The notes under the pieces are model-generated. The model did not search any database and was not told the DNA's origin. It worked only from the letters and a program-made list of their open reading frames with translations. A stretch of DNA of 64,000 nucleotides from Larix kaempferi (lineage: Eukaryota > Streptophyta > Pinopsida > Pinales > Pinaceae). Where the stretch lies: positions 62,001 through 126,000 of the forward strand of contig BSBM01001447.1 in assembly GCA_027924585.1 (NCBI GenBank), in the 5' to 3' direction. Position numbers and translations under genes: made by a program. Positions 37,783 through 47,086 of the stretch are shown in pieces. Numbering within the stretch: position 1 is the stretch's first letter; every line of letters starts with the position of its first letter.

Positions 37783-37820
37783 GGTTTACGTGTTAAGAGA
37801 GAGAGAGGGGGGGGGATTAA

Positions 37821-38081
37821 GGTTTTAATGTATGAATGATTAGAGCCTAGGGATTATATGAATTGAGGATTATGGGCATAGGGGTTATCTAGGTTCATAT
37901 TTATATGTGTTATGGGTTAAGGGTTAGGCATTATATGTTTTAGTACTTATGAGGGATAACGATTACAAGTTATATAAGTTGGATGATATAGTGGGTAAAG
38001 TAACTAAGGTGTAGAGGATTTAGGTGTGATAGGGATTAAACTTATAATTTTCAAGGAAATAGATCCTAACTCCTAGGTTGC
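37821..38081. other. Transition from GA block to AT-rich DNA
   Basis: GA runs stop. The sequence keeps a few telomere-like words (GGGTTAAGGGTTAGG near 37914) in a T-rich, AT-rich background. I see no gene here. Confidence 0.6.
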
Positions 38082-38380
38082 ATGAATAGAGTGTCAACAA
38101 AGGGGGGTCCCTCGTTAGACCACTTTAAAAACCTTGTGTATACATGGTCGACCACCCAACTTGGGGCGTACTGGGAGGGCTTCTCTGGGAGTTACCTCCC
38201 TCCACCTATTACTAGCGCAACGGCATCCCAGTTTCCAGCTACAACAAAGGCACATGTGTCAAGATACCGAGTTAGGAAATTGTTTCCAGGCAATTTCCCA
38301 AAATGGTCCTTTGAAAACACTCTACACAAGACTTTCAATAGAACCCCTATGGTCAACCTACTAATGCAAACAATATAAAA
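38082..38380. other. Unrecognised GC-richer island
   Basis: This stretch of about 300 bp stands out from its AT-rich surroundings by base composition and lacks short repeats. On the + strand it is open for 98 codons. On the - strand a frame reads through nearly the whole island with one stop. I recognise no domain in either. It could be a fragment of a transposable element or a decayed exon. Confidence 0.35.
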
Positions 38381-39360
38381 TAATGTATACAGTTTAATAT
38401 TCATAAAAGCAAAGATTTTCTACATTCTTATTCTAATTTTAAATATTCCAATTAAATTGATATATATAACTATGAAAAAAACATTGAAAAACAATTTACC
38501 AAAAGTAAACAAGGTAGCAATTTATAATCTAATAAAACTCTAAACTCTCTCAATGACACTTTATAATCTAAGAACTCTAAACTATTTCTAACACCCACAA
38601 GGAGAAAAACTCTAAATTATTAAGAGTCCAACTCTAACCTATTTTAACAAACTCTTAATTATTAAGGGAAACTTTAAACTATTTCAACGAACTCTTAATA
38701 GGAAATAAACTAAATTATTAAGGGGAATAACATCGACACTACAATATTTCAACAAGAAAAAACTAAATTATTATTGGAAAAAAAAACTAGAACAATTTTC
38801 CATGTGTGATGTCTAGTACTACTAGAAAATTTACATCTCACATCTCATAAAATTTCACACTAAAACAAACCACATGAAATATTAAGTGTTCATTTTTAAA
38901 TTAGTAGTAGAAAATTATGAAAATTTTACTAGAAATATAAAAAATAAACAAAATAAAAATTAATACAAAATTTATTTATTGAATTAAGAAATATAATTAA
39001 ACTATATTTATAATTATTAAAAAAAAGAAAAAACTAAATACCATTATAAAATAAATTCATATAAATAAATAAAATAGATTTACAAATTATATATAGATAT
39101 TAAATTTAATACACTAAATATCATTATAAATTTTTCTATTGTGAGAAAAATGTAATTGTTTTTTAATAAACTGCTGCGATTTTTTAGAAAAATAAGTAAC
39201 AAACTAAATACCATTATGAAACTAAATATTATTATAAATCATATTCATTTGAAATCTATGTTTTAATATTATAAATTAATTTCAAATTAAAAAAATCTAT
39301 ACTTTAATGTCATAAAATAATATCAAATCCATAAATAAATACTAGGTAAAGTGTAAAGTG
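38381..39360. other. AT-rich spacer with degenerate minisatellite
   Basis: No gene is visible. From about 38530 to 38760 a loose unit (AACTCTAAACTATTT and ACTCTTAATTATTAAGG) recurs several times. From about 38995 to 39240 the words ACTAAATACCATTAT and ACTAAATATCATTAT recur. Confidence 0.6.
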
Positions 39361-39441
39361 GATGAAATATCAGAAGAGAAGTTTCTAAGCTCTGTCGTTT
39401 TGCTGGATCTCTGGCACCAGCACAGGTTTCTCTGGGTTGAA

Positions 39442-39585
39442 CCTTTATCCAAAATGGAAGGGTTTAGAAACAGGTTTCTGGGTTGAGCCTTTCTCCAAAA
39501 TGGAAGGGTTTAGAAACATCGCGGCAATAACCAAAAATGCCAAAGAACCTTTCTCCAAAATGGAAGGGTTTTGAAACATCGCGGC
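39442..39585. repeat. Three copies of a short direct repeat
   Basis: CCTTTCTCCAAAATGGAAGG (first copy CCTTTATCC) occurs at 39442, 39488 and 39548, each followed by GTTTAGAAAC or GTTTTGAAAC. The last two copies also share CATCGCGGCAATAAC. The spacings are 46 and 60 bp. Confidence 0.9.
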
Positions 39586-39683
39586 AATAACGCATCTTTG
39601 GGTTCTTTCAGAGTCTGTCGCCATCACACTGAGATCAGACGAATCTCAGACACCCACTTCCCCCATCTCCGGCTACGAACACA

Positions 39684-39950
39684 TCAGTACTTTCGATTAT
39701 TCGTCTCCTCTTCTCTTCGAATCCTCTTTCTGACTTTGTAATCCATCATAGTGCTGCGGGGGTCCATATAGAAGCCTCTTCTCTTCAACCTCAAATTCCT
39801 TGGTCCGTATATCTCATCTATATTGATTCCAACACCAGAGCTTATCAAGCAAATTGATATGAAATCTAACTCTTGCAGCTCTATAGCTGTTCCATCTATC
39901 CACAACTCAGTCAAAGAAACTCCAAAGTTTTTTCTTCCACGACAGATGTA
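39684..39950 (-). other. Exon-like open stretch, product unrecognised
   Basis: On the - strand, a pyrimidine-poor but AG-ended site (ACACAG at 39951-39956) is followed by 88 open codons and a stop at 39684. The open stretch contains YICRGRKNFGVSLTELWIDG, then a hydrophobic stretch (LDFISICLISSGVGI), then IDEIYGP and a basic tail (RLKRRGFY, KVRKRIRREEE). The balanced composition suggests it was a terminal exon, but no start codon lies in a good position and I do not recognise the family. Upstream - strand sequence at 40220-40417 is open for 65 codons and could be another piece. It could also be a pseudogene or chance frame. Confidence 0.3.
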
Positions 39951-40219
39951 CTGTGTATCTCTTATATATTAATTCTAAATCCTAGCAATTAGGCAAACCT
40001 GCAAGCTCTTATATCAATCAAGAACAAGCTCTAAAGTACTGAGGGAATGCTGCGTCTAAATAATGAATATATAACATGCGCTCTTATATCAATCAAGAAC
40101 ATGCTATGAAGTAGCGAGGGAGTGCTGGGTTATATACCCAATGAATTTTATAATATATACAGTGCGCATATATGATTTTCTTCCATGAGATTAATTTGGG
40201 AGTAGAATTAAGTTGCGAT

Positions 40220-40417
40220 TCAATCCAGGATCACAGCTGGATTCCAAGCCTGATTATAAAAATTCCGTCCTCGATGGAGCGGCCCAGCGCCATCCACATC
40301 GAAGTAACTTTTCATCGGAGCAATCGGGAGAATACTTGACATGCTCTTCAAACTCACTTTAAGATTACGCAAACTGCAGAAACCGTCCGTTTCACTCAAT
40401 AATTCATGACAGACCAT
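40220..40417 (-). other. Small open frame, product unrecognised
   Basis: A 65-codon - strand frame starts with ATG and ends in a stop. It reads SILPIAPMKSYFDVDG near its middle, then a G-R-N-F-Y-N motif, and ends NPAVILD. Base composition is richer in GC than the neighbouring spacer, as is the whole stretch 39360-40620, which suggests decayed genic DNA. No family is recognised. Confidence 0.25.
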
Positions 40418-40619
40418 CAGTAGGTAAATTCATGACAGAACAGAAGAGAAAAGTGTCTGATGATTTATTAATTCCATGCAAGCAATGTCAACATAAGCAT
40501 GGCGTTCATGAGATCATGCAAACGAATTATGAGAAGACCAATGCCTCTCTGATTATTGATTGACCCACTCATCCAGGTGGGGTAGCTGAGAAGACCACAG
40601 AGACGCGTAGGATAAAAGA

Positions 40620-43170
40620 CAACCAAAAAGCTTCGCTTTTGCGGTGATTTTGGGATAAAAATGGGTTAAAATTTTGGTTGGAAATTGTTATTTTTGTATT
40701 TTGGGGATTTTAGTAATTGGGATTCTCTATTCTATACTATATGTCCAATTCTAAAATTATCCAGATCGCAAAAAATGTTGGCAATCTAAACACTCCAAAT
40801 TAAGATTTAACCCAAAGCACGATTCTTATGGTACTGATTTAGATAGCCCGCCACAACGTCATGATCCTTGGCAATACCTTCGACACTATCATCTCACAAA
40901 TTTCACCGAAGAAATCTTAACTAAGATCCACATCAACGTGCTATACTCGCCGTCTTCTATGCTAAAATCGGGGATTTCTGCTTGCACAAAAGATTCAGAA
41001 TAGGAGGTCGGACCAGTTCCATAAACAGAGAATAAAAGTATCCACTTTTAGTATTTATTGTATAATAAAATATGATTTTTTAAGAAGTGGACTATTAATT
41101 TCATGATTTAAAATTAATAAATATTTAAAATAAATAATAATTATTTACTAAACAAATATTTCAAATAAATAATAATGATTAACTATGTGCTTACGTTTTT
41201 TAACTATAAGCAAGCGTGTTTGGGCAGAATCCCACAACGTATTTTTCTTTTTTATCAGTTGTAGCAATCAATTATCTAGATTTAATATTCTTTCAATATT
41301 CTTAATCTTATGGCATAAGTAAAGGGATGAGATTGGCTAGGTCAACCTATGTTTTCCATAACAATCATGGAGGATACTATAAGGTGGAGAGGTAGTTGTC
41401 GTTCTGCCTCATAGGAATTGCTATAGGTCTGCAACATGGGACTTTGAAAAAATGACCTGGAAAAATTAATTTGGGTTGAATTTGGTGACTTAAGCATTTG
41501 AGCTTCTAAGCGAATTGTTCAAACACAACGATTTGGATTTTATTTTCAGTAGGGACGGACAGAAAAGACTTAAAATGAAGATAAGAATGGTCCATACCAG
41601 TGATTGTCCTTGCGTAATCCTAACTGATGCAGCTCTAGAGATCCAGCTCCTTACACCTATTACCTGCACACAAAGCAAATACCAATATAAACCATTTTAA
41701 AGCAAGAATAATTATAAAGGGTCTTAGATATAATATAATATATTCTAGGAAAGACTAGAGTTGTCATTGTAATGCATGAGAAAGAAACCTAACAACACAA
41801 TGGAGGGTAAAATTATGTGGATTTAAACTAATTTTGAAATTCTTTGTAACTTCCTTAGTATGGTATGGAGTTTAGTAAACATAAACTTTTTATTAAGAAA
41901 AACACTTTATCAAATCACTTATATCAAAAATAAATTATTAAATCTAATTTGTTTCAATAATTGATTTTTTTATATATCTTTTATTGTGCAAAGTTATGTA
42001 CATTAATACATTTTGAAAATGATAGCTATCAAAGTGATTACAGCAAAACAATCTCTAATTTAATTTATTGTTTTCTTTCTTTTCTTTCATTAATGGTATA
42101 GGTTAAATGAGAGAGAATCCATCCATGGATATACATACCTTTGTGTGTTCATCATCTAACATGAAAATGGTTGATTTGTTATCCAATGAGTCCAATCTTC
42201 TTCTCCTCAAAGTCTCCTCTTATGTACAATCATCCAATCTATATAAACAAATGATCAAAAAAACCCTATATACAAAAAAAATAAACCCTAAAATAAAAAT
42301 TAATGTAACTATGATAATATTAAAAATTACTCAAAATAAAAAGAGATAAAATACAAACTTACACAAATATGTGCATACTTGAAGAAGTTGACCACAAAGA
42401 GGATGTCACACATGAGTCTTTTTATGTTGCTTATCACTAGCAAGATACTATTTCAACTAATTATCATTAAGCTAATACTTAAAAAATTAAAAATTGTCCA
42501 ATTTTATTTAATATATATAGAGTTTATATTATTATCAAATTATATATAACAATATAACATAATTTTCACAATATATAATGTACAAGTTTTAATCATGTCA
42601 CAAAAAAATTATGATTGAATTATAGCAATTATCCAAAAAAATAACATATATATCATAAAATTTATACAAATTCCATAATTTGGCTCAAAACTTTAAAAAT
42701 AAAAAAATTAATTTTTTACAAAATAAAAAAGTACTTTTTTGTCTACTAAATAAAATAAAGAGTATTCTTAAGTTTTTTAATAAAAAATCCATACACATTT
42801 TCTTTTATTTGATAAAAAAATGAATATGAATTCACATAAATTGACTACAAACATATATATAGAAAAAACGATTAAATGAAATAAAAAGTATCTTTATGTT
42901 TTTTAATAAAAAATTCATGTAAAAAAATTTATTATTTAATAAAAAATCCATGTAAATTTTTTTTTTATTTCACAAGAAAATAAATATGAACTCACATAAA
43001 TTGAGTGCAAACATACATATATATAGAAAAACTATAAAATATAAATATATGTAAAGGAACACATATGAAAATATAAACTTACATCGACATAATTTAGCTG
43101 GAAATGATTGCAATGGTAATGCCGGACTGATAAAGAATGGTGATATTTTTATGACAAAGCCTGTATGTTT
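40620..43170. other. AT-rich spacer without a recognisable gene
   Basis: This is mostly AT-rich DNA. A less AT-rich patch at 41340-41690 has overlapping short open frames on both strands; a - strand piece near 41590-41663 starts after TGTGTGCAG and reads VIGVRSWISRAASVRITQGQ, which I do not recognise. The segments 42775-42868 and 42934-43030 are a diverged direct repeat about 159 bp apart (AATAAAAAATCCAT, then CACATAAATTGA, then ATATATAGAAAAA). Confidence 0.5.
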
Positions 43171-44235
43171 GACCATAAGGCTGGTCCTGAGATCCCCGGG
43201 GAAATCAATGGATGAAAGATGACCTCACCCTATATCAGAGTATACCCCACCAAAAAGTCGTCTACCTCTACTCTATTCTATACCCGGTTATTCTCCCTAC
43301 GGCTAACAACTACTTTAAACCCTTGGCCATAAGGCTGGGATTGATACGTGTGTACTAAATATTGGAATTTAGCAGACATTAGCACCGCCAGCATTTTCAT
43401 TTCATATTTCATGTCAACATCATATTTCACGTCACGTCAAAGTCAGGTAATTGTTAATAATTGATAAAATCTAATTTGATCTCTGATGAGGAAATTGATA
43501 AACCTTAATTGATCAAATATAATTTGATTGATAATATGAAATTGATGCTACTATGATAGTATAGCATTGGGTTCGCCAGCATTAATACATAACCTTCTTA
43601 AATGACGAAATATGCGTAAAAATAATATTTGGTATTTTCTTTAAAAAAAACAATTAAATGGAAGTTTTGAGGCTTATGAATCATGATCCAATAGGGAATA
43701 ATTTTTTTTTTAATAATGAGGAGTATGAATCATGATCCAGTAGGGAATACTCTGTTTTTTTATAGCAATAATAGGTGAAGCAAAATTATTTGAATTTGAA
43801 ACTAATATCTTAAAAAATAAATATATACAAAATCACATCAAATCAAATAAAACATGTTCAAAGTGATATCAAAGATTCTTACAAAGAGAATTTATAATTT
43901 TTTCAGAAAGGGGTAATATGAGAAGAAAAACATGGATTAGATGGTAACAGTCCAGCTTATTCATTTTTCTACTTAAAAGTTGCAACTACTAAGTTAAATT
44001 TGATCAGATCTACCAAAGTAATCTGCCAATATGTCATTCAGCTAAACTAAATTAAAATAGACTAATACAAATACCTTAAGTATTTCCTTCAAAGATTCTA
44101 TAAAAAATTATTCTGATTCAATTAATCGTTAAGTTACTCGAACATATAGATTCTCTGGCATCAACCGGAGCACCCGAATTGAAGTAGATTTCAGAAAAAT
44201 TCTACATGTGTTTTATCTGCACCTAAATTTTTGAA
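43171..44235. other. Spacer with short direct repeats
   Basis: CCATAAGGCTGG occurs at 43173 and again at 43327, flanking 142 bp of GC-richer DNA with no recognised element. TATGAATCATGATCCA(A/G)TAG occurs at 43675 and 43724, 49 bp apart, each followed by GGAATA and a T run. No gene is visible. Confidence 0.55.
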
Positions 44236-44572
44236 TTTAAGTTAAACTAAATGAAAATCAAAATACTAAAATTTAAACTAAAATTATTTTAAAGGCAGTT
44301 AACAAACATCTTAATTATTTAAACAGAGAAGCTTCTAATAAAAGGTTCAATGTTAAATCTACAACTTTTATTTCAAGCATAATGTTCAAGAAATTTTGAC
44401 TTTAAGTTAAACCAAATGAAAATCAAAATTATCTATACTAAAATTTAAATTAAAATTATTTTAAAGGCAGTTGACAAACATCTGAATTATTTAAACAAAG
44501 AAGCTTCTAATAAGAGGTTCAATGTTAAATGTACAACGTTTATTTTAAGCATAATGTTCAAGAAACTGAGAG
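44236..44572. repeat. Tandem duplication, unit about 165-172 bp
   Basis: Two adjacent copies begin TTTAAGTTAAAC(T/C)AAATG at 44236 and 44401. Both contain AAAGGCAGTT(A/G)ACAAACATC, GAAGCTTCTAATAA and GCATAATGTTCAAGAAA. The second copy has a 7-bp insertion (TTATCTA) and scattered substitutions. Confidence 0.92.
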
Positions 44573-45034
44573 GACTGTGGTTACTTCGGTGTCCAAAAGG
44601 GTTACTGCTGGACTTTGAACCTGCAACCACATCCAATTCGACCCACAACAAAGTAGAAGGGAGTGGTAACTTTCAGATTTAAATGCCTTTAATCCAGAAG
44701 AGAAAACTGCAAGAATAGTGTTAAGCAGCTCATATAGCTAAGCAAATGAACATATCTCGACGAAAGCAGAAAGCAGAGAAAACACCTCTAGTTTCAGTCC
44801 ACATGAATCTTTATGTTCCGATGGAATTGTAATCCATGGTTGCATTAATGGCCGAATCTAGTGTACATTCTCTATTCTCTACTAAAGTTTCATACAGTAT
44901 TAATATGAGAATATAAGAAAGAATTTATCGAGCAAAACAAACCAATAAGTAGACCCAAAAGAAGACATGGCTTACCTCAATCAATATGCGGTCCTCGAGA
45001 AGAAGCCGCGCAACATCACGAGAGAGTGTCACAT

Positions 45035-45106
45035 GCCTGAACATATAAACAAACACTACGACGATTCAACGCCTGAACATATAAACAAACACGATGACGA
45101 TTCAAC
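45035..45106. repeat. 36-bp tandem duplication at a splice acceptor
   Basis: GCCTGAACATATAAACAAAC followed by ACTACGACGATTCAAC occurs at 45035 and 45071, with one or two differences. On the - strand each copy ends TATGTTCAG, so the acceptor of the CKS1-like exon 2 is present twice in series. Confidence 0.92.
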
Positions 45107-45149
45107 GCATTTTATTATTATCGAGTTTGGTATTTTAAACTGTGAATGA

Positions 45150-45355
45150 AGAATTTCAAAGAATCAATCATTCAAATGCCTGGAAACAAGAAATGTATCA
45201 GACCTGTACTCATAGATATCATCAAAAGCATTTGAGACATTTTAGAGACCTGTTAAACAACAACAAAAAAACCTAGCGTTTCTCATCGTTAAGAAAGGAA
45301 TGTAGTTTCGATGAAAGAAGCTAAATGAACATACATAACTGTAAGAGAAAAATGG
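45150..45355. repeat. Diverged duplication around CKS1-like exon 1, copy 1
   Basis: This shares with 45598-45812, in order: TTCAAAGAATCAAT(C/A)ATTCAAAT, GAAATGTAT, ACTCATAGATATCATC, GAGACATTTT, GACCTGTTAAACAACAA and GAAAGAA(G/A)CTAAATGAA. The copies are about 450 bp apart with many indels, so this duplication is older than most others in the window. Confidence 0.85.
45204..45240 (-). pseudogene. Duplicated, frame-broken copy of the CKS1-like first exon
   Basis: This is a second first-exon-like piece between the better exon 1 and exon 2. ATGTCTCAAATGC is followed by TTTGATGATATCTATGAGTA and CAG/GT. It keeps FDDIYEYR in one frame, but relative to the other copy it is 7 bp shorter, so its own ATG reads out of frame. 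It lies within a larger diverged duplication (45150-45355 against 45598-45812). Confidence 0.7.
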
Positions 45356-45379
45356 CCTAGGTCTTTAAGCCCTAATTTT

Positions 45380-45603
45380 AAAGCTGAGAAAAATGACTTC
45401 GGTCTTTAAATTTACCCTATTTTTAAAGCTGAATCTGAAAGGAAATTATTAAAGCTGAGAAAAATAACTTCGGTCTTTAAGCCCTAATTTTAAAGCTGAG
45501 AAAAATGACTTCGGTCTTTAAATTTACCCTATTTTTAAAGCTGAATCTGAAAGGAAATTATTATTTCCTTTATACCCTAATTTGTATACAGTGAAGGGAG
45601 AAA
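45380..45603. repeat. 112-bp tandem duplication
   Basis: Two copies begin AAAGCTGAGAAAAATGACTTC at 45380 and 45492. Each continues GGTCTTTAAATTTACCC, TATTTTTAAAGCTGAATCTG and AAAGGAAATTATT. The two look nearly identical. The shorter word AAAGCTGAGAAAAAT(G/A)ACTTC also recurs inside. Confidence 0.93.
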
Positions 45604-45812
45604 TTCAAAGAATCAATAATTCAAATTTCTTCAATGAAGAAATGTATGATACCTATACTCATAGATATCATCGACAGAATACAGTATTCGAGACATTTTC
45701 CAGACCTGTTAAACAACAAAGAAAACCCTAGGGTGAAGAAAGGATTGCAGTTTTGATGAAAGAAACTAAATGAAAAAAAATGGTAAAACGTACAAGAACT
45801 GCAAGAGAAAAA
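45598..45812. repeat. Diverged duplication around CKS1-like exon 1, copy 2
   Basis: This is the partner of 45150-45355. It holds the in-frame version of the first exon. Confidence 0.85.
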
Positions 45813-46685
45813 ATCTTTCACGGCTCAAATTTATAATTTAAGAAAAAATTGTTGAGAATGCTACTATATGCTATCGGATTTATTACTACATTGAAGAACG
45901 GAAACGATATTTATATTTAGTGGGCAACATTTTACTTTCACTATTGATAACATAACTGATCTCGTCTAGCAGAGCTATGTTACCTGAAGAACCAATAACA
46001 TTGGAGCGACAGAGAGGGAAATTGGCAGCATTTGGGAACCTCGTCCTCGTCCTCGTCCTGGGTTCGAATCCTCTAGAACCGTGGTTTGCAGCTTTGGAGA
46101 AAATAGATGTAGTATGACAACCCTGCATTGACAGAACCTGACAATACTTAGCATTTAGAAGTTAAATAAAACACATTAATATATAAAACGCCCGGCGTAG
46201 GAATGAATGTGAAGATAGTCCACAGACACCAGTTGTCGGGATCGAGATTTCTTAGCAATGATTACAAGATGGTAGAGGCAAAAAAACGCACAGCCATTTA
46301 TCACTAGAGTCACAATAAGCATAAATAACAGAGCATAACAAAAATGTCTCTACGCAGCAGAGCACTGCCAATGGTCAGACGACGCGGACATGAAAATAGC
46401 CAGGGGGCGTTAAACAGTTTACATCCATTTAAAAATAATTACTATGCTGCATCCAAAACCCTAACGAAGACAACAACAAAAACAACCACAAGCATACAGC
46501 GAAGGTAAAAGTTCCACAATAGATGATACTACTCCACAAACATTAAGATATAACTGTTAACCATTGAAAGGGACAAATCTAATGGGAACCGTTTGAACAG
46601 TGACCAGGAAGGCCATGAATCCTGACACCATGCAGGCAGCGAGAGAGAGAACGTGAACGCGACAACAATATTATGAAGAGGGCAG
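45813..46685. other. Spacer without a recognisable gene
   Basis: The content is mixed. GGTTCGAATCC at 46061 resembles a tRNA T-arm, but the surrounding bases do not fold as a tRNA. CGTCCT occurs three times in a row at 46040-46058. No gene is recognised. Confidence 0.5.
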
Positions 46686-46985
46686 TTAATCTCCATCGCT
46701 CTGATCACCGCCACGATGATGCACTCGTCGATCAGAGCATTGTGCAGTGCTCAAGAATTTGAGGATCTCCCTATCAGAACGCTCCATACACAAACGCAGT
46801 GCAGTTATCAAGAATTTGAGGATCTTCGTCCGCTGCATACATAAACCCATCAGCTATTTCCCCATTTCATGAAGAAATATTAAAGAATCTATCGAAACCC
46901 TAATCAAAACAGGGAAGAAAGTACTACAGGGAATCAAATTTACCAATTCTTTGATCTCGATGGCGCTATCAACCTGGATGGTCAT
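46686..46985 (-). CDS. Candidate two-exon small protein gene, function unknown
   Basis: On the - strand an ATG at 46985 opens MTIQVDSAIEIKEL (14 codons), ending exactly at a GT donor (TTG/GTAAAT). An acceptor TATGCAG/CGG ends at 46833. The second stretch, 46832-46686, continues in phase for 48 codons to TAA and includes KILKFLITALRLCMERSD and REILKFLSTAQCSDRR. Its two KILKFL/REILKFL parts are encoded by a 57-bp (19-codon) direct repeat of TCAAGAATTTGAGGATCT. The predicted protein would be 62 residues. An alternative frame from the repeat (NALIDECIIVAVIRAMEIN) is also open and runs to 46529. I recognise no family, and it may be a decayed gene end rather than a working gene. Confidence 0.3.
46751..46825. 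repeat. Short direct repeat at 57-bp spacing
   Basis: TCAAGAATTTGAGGATCT occurs at 46751 and 46808. Both copies are preceded by GCAGTG or GCAGT. The spacing is a multiple of three, so an open frame can pass through both. Confidence 0.9.
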
Positions 46986-47086
46986 TTTCTCCCTTTGCTT
47001 CTGGTTCAGGTCAGTTCGGGAAATTTTATATGCTAAACCCCTTATGTCGGGTTTAAGAGTATTATTCAACTTTTTTTTCCTATGAT

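Larger units (their letters stand above)
24738..37820 (+). repeat. 13-kb GA-rich block with telomere-like words
   Basis: The + strand is almost wholly purine plus scattered T. Its recurring unit is roughly GATTGGGGGTTAGGGGTTTA followed by a GAGAGA run, with irregular lengths of about 25-45 bp. The TTAGGGG/GGTTTAG words are imperfect relatives of the plant telomere repeat TTTAGGG, but no long perfect telomere array is present. Embedded runs of (GA)n, (CA)n and (TA)n are frequent. On a larger scale it is built from two families of about 1-kb units (listed separately). Short Arg-Glu or Ser-Leu rich open frames are translations of GA or TC runs. I see no gene in it. Confidence 0.93.
44976..45696 (-). 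pseudogene. CKS1: CKS1-like cyclin-dependent kinase regulatory subunit, remnant
   Basis: CKS proteins are small (about 80-90 residue) partners that bind cyclin-dependent kinases and phosphorylated targets in the cell cycle. On the - strand, 45696-45653 starts with ATG and reads MSRILYSVDDIYEY plus the first two bases of R, ending AG/GT. The 61-bp stretch 45036-44976, bounded by TTCAG and GTAAG, completes the R codon and reads HVTLSRDVARLLLEDRILIE. This aligns without gaps to the CKS segment between YEYR and the NEW-RAIG region, with the same 20-residue length and about half the residues identical. Exon 1 lacks three residues after the YS of the family. A convincing third exon (NEWRAIGVQQSRGW region) is absent; a weak relic may lie near 44580-44640. 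Splice phases agree, but loss of the kinase- and phosphate-binding C-terminal half suggests a pseudogene. Confidence 0.7.

Noticed and set aside
24738-37820. True telomere end or long interstitial telomere array
   Set aside because: TTTAGGG words are imperfect, irregular and separated by GA runs, and complex DNA continues on both sides.
42107-42349. 80-codon + strand frame starting MRENPSMDIHTF
   Set aside because: The second half is Lys/Ile/Asn-rich as expected for AT-rich DNA. No splice signals, no recognisable motif.
44565-44640. Third exon of the CKS1-like gene (GTCCAGCAG resembling VQQ codons, then TTTTGG)
   Set aside because: Beyond VQQ the bases match the family only at about the level expected by chance and contain stops. 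Mentioned only as a weak relic.
46030-46075. Possible tRNA signalled by GGTTCGAATCC
   Set aside because: The flanking bases do not form a T-stem with good pairing, and no D-arm, anticodon arm or acceptor stem is visible upstream.
45886-46128. 80-codon - strand frame with an RTRTRTR stretch
   Set aside because: The Arg-Thr run comes from the triple CGTCCT repeat, and the rest shows no recognisable domain.
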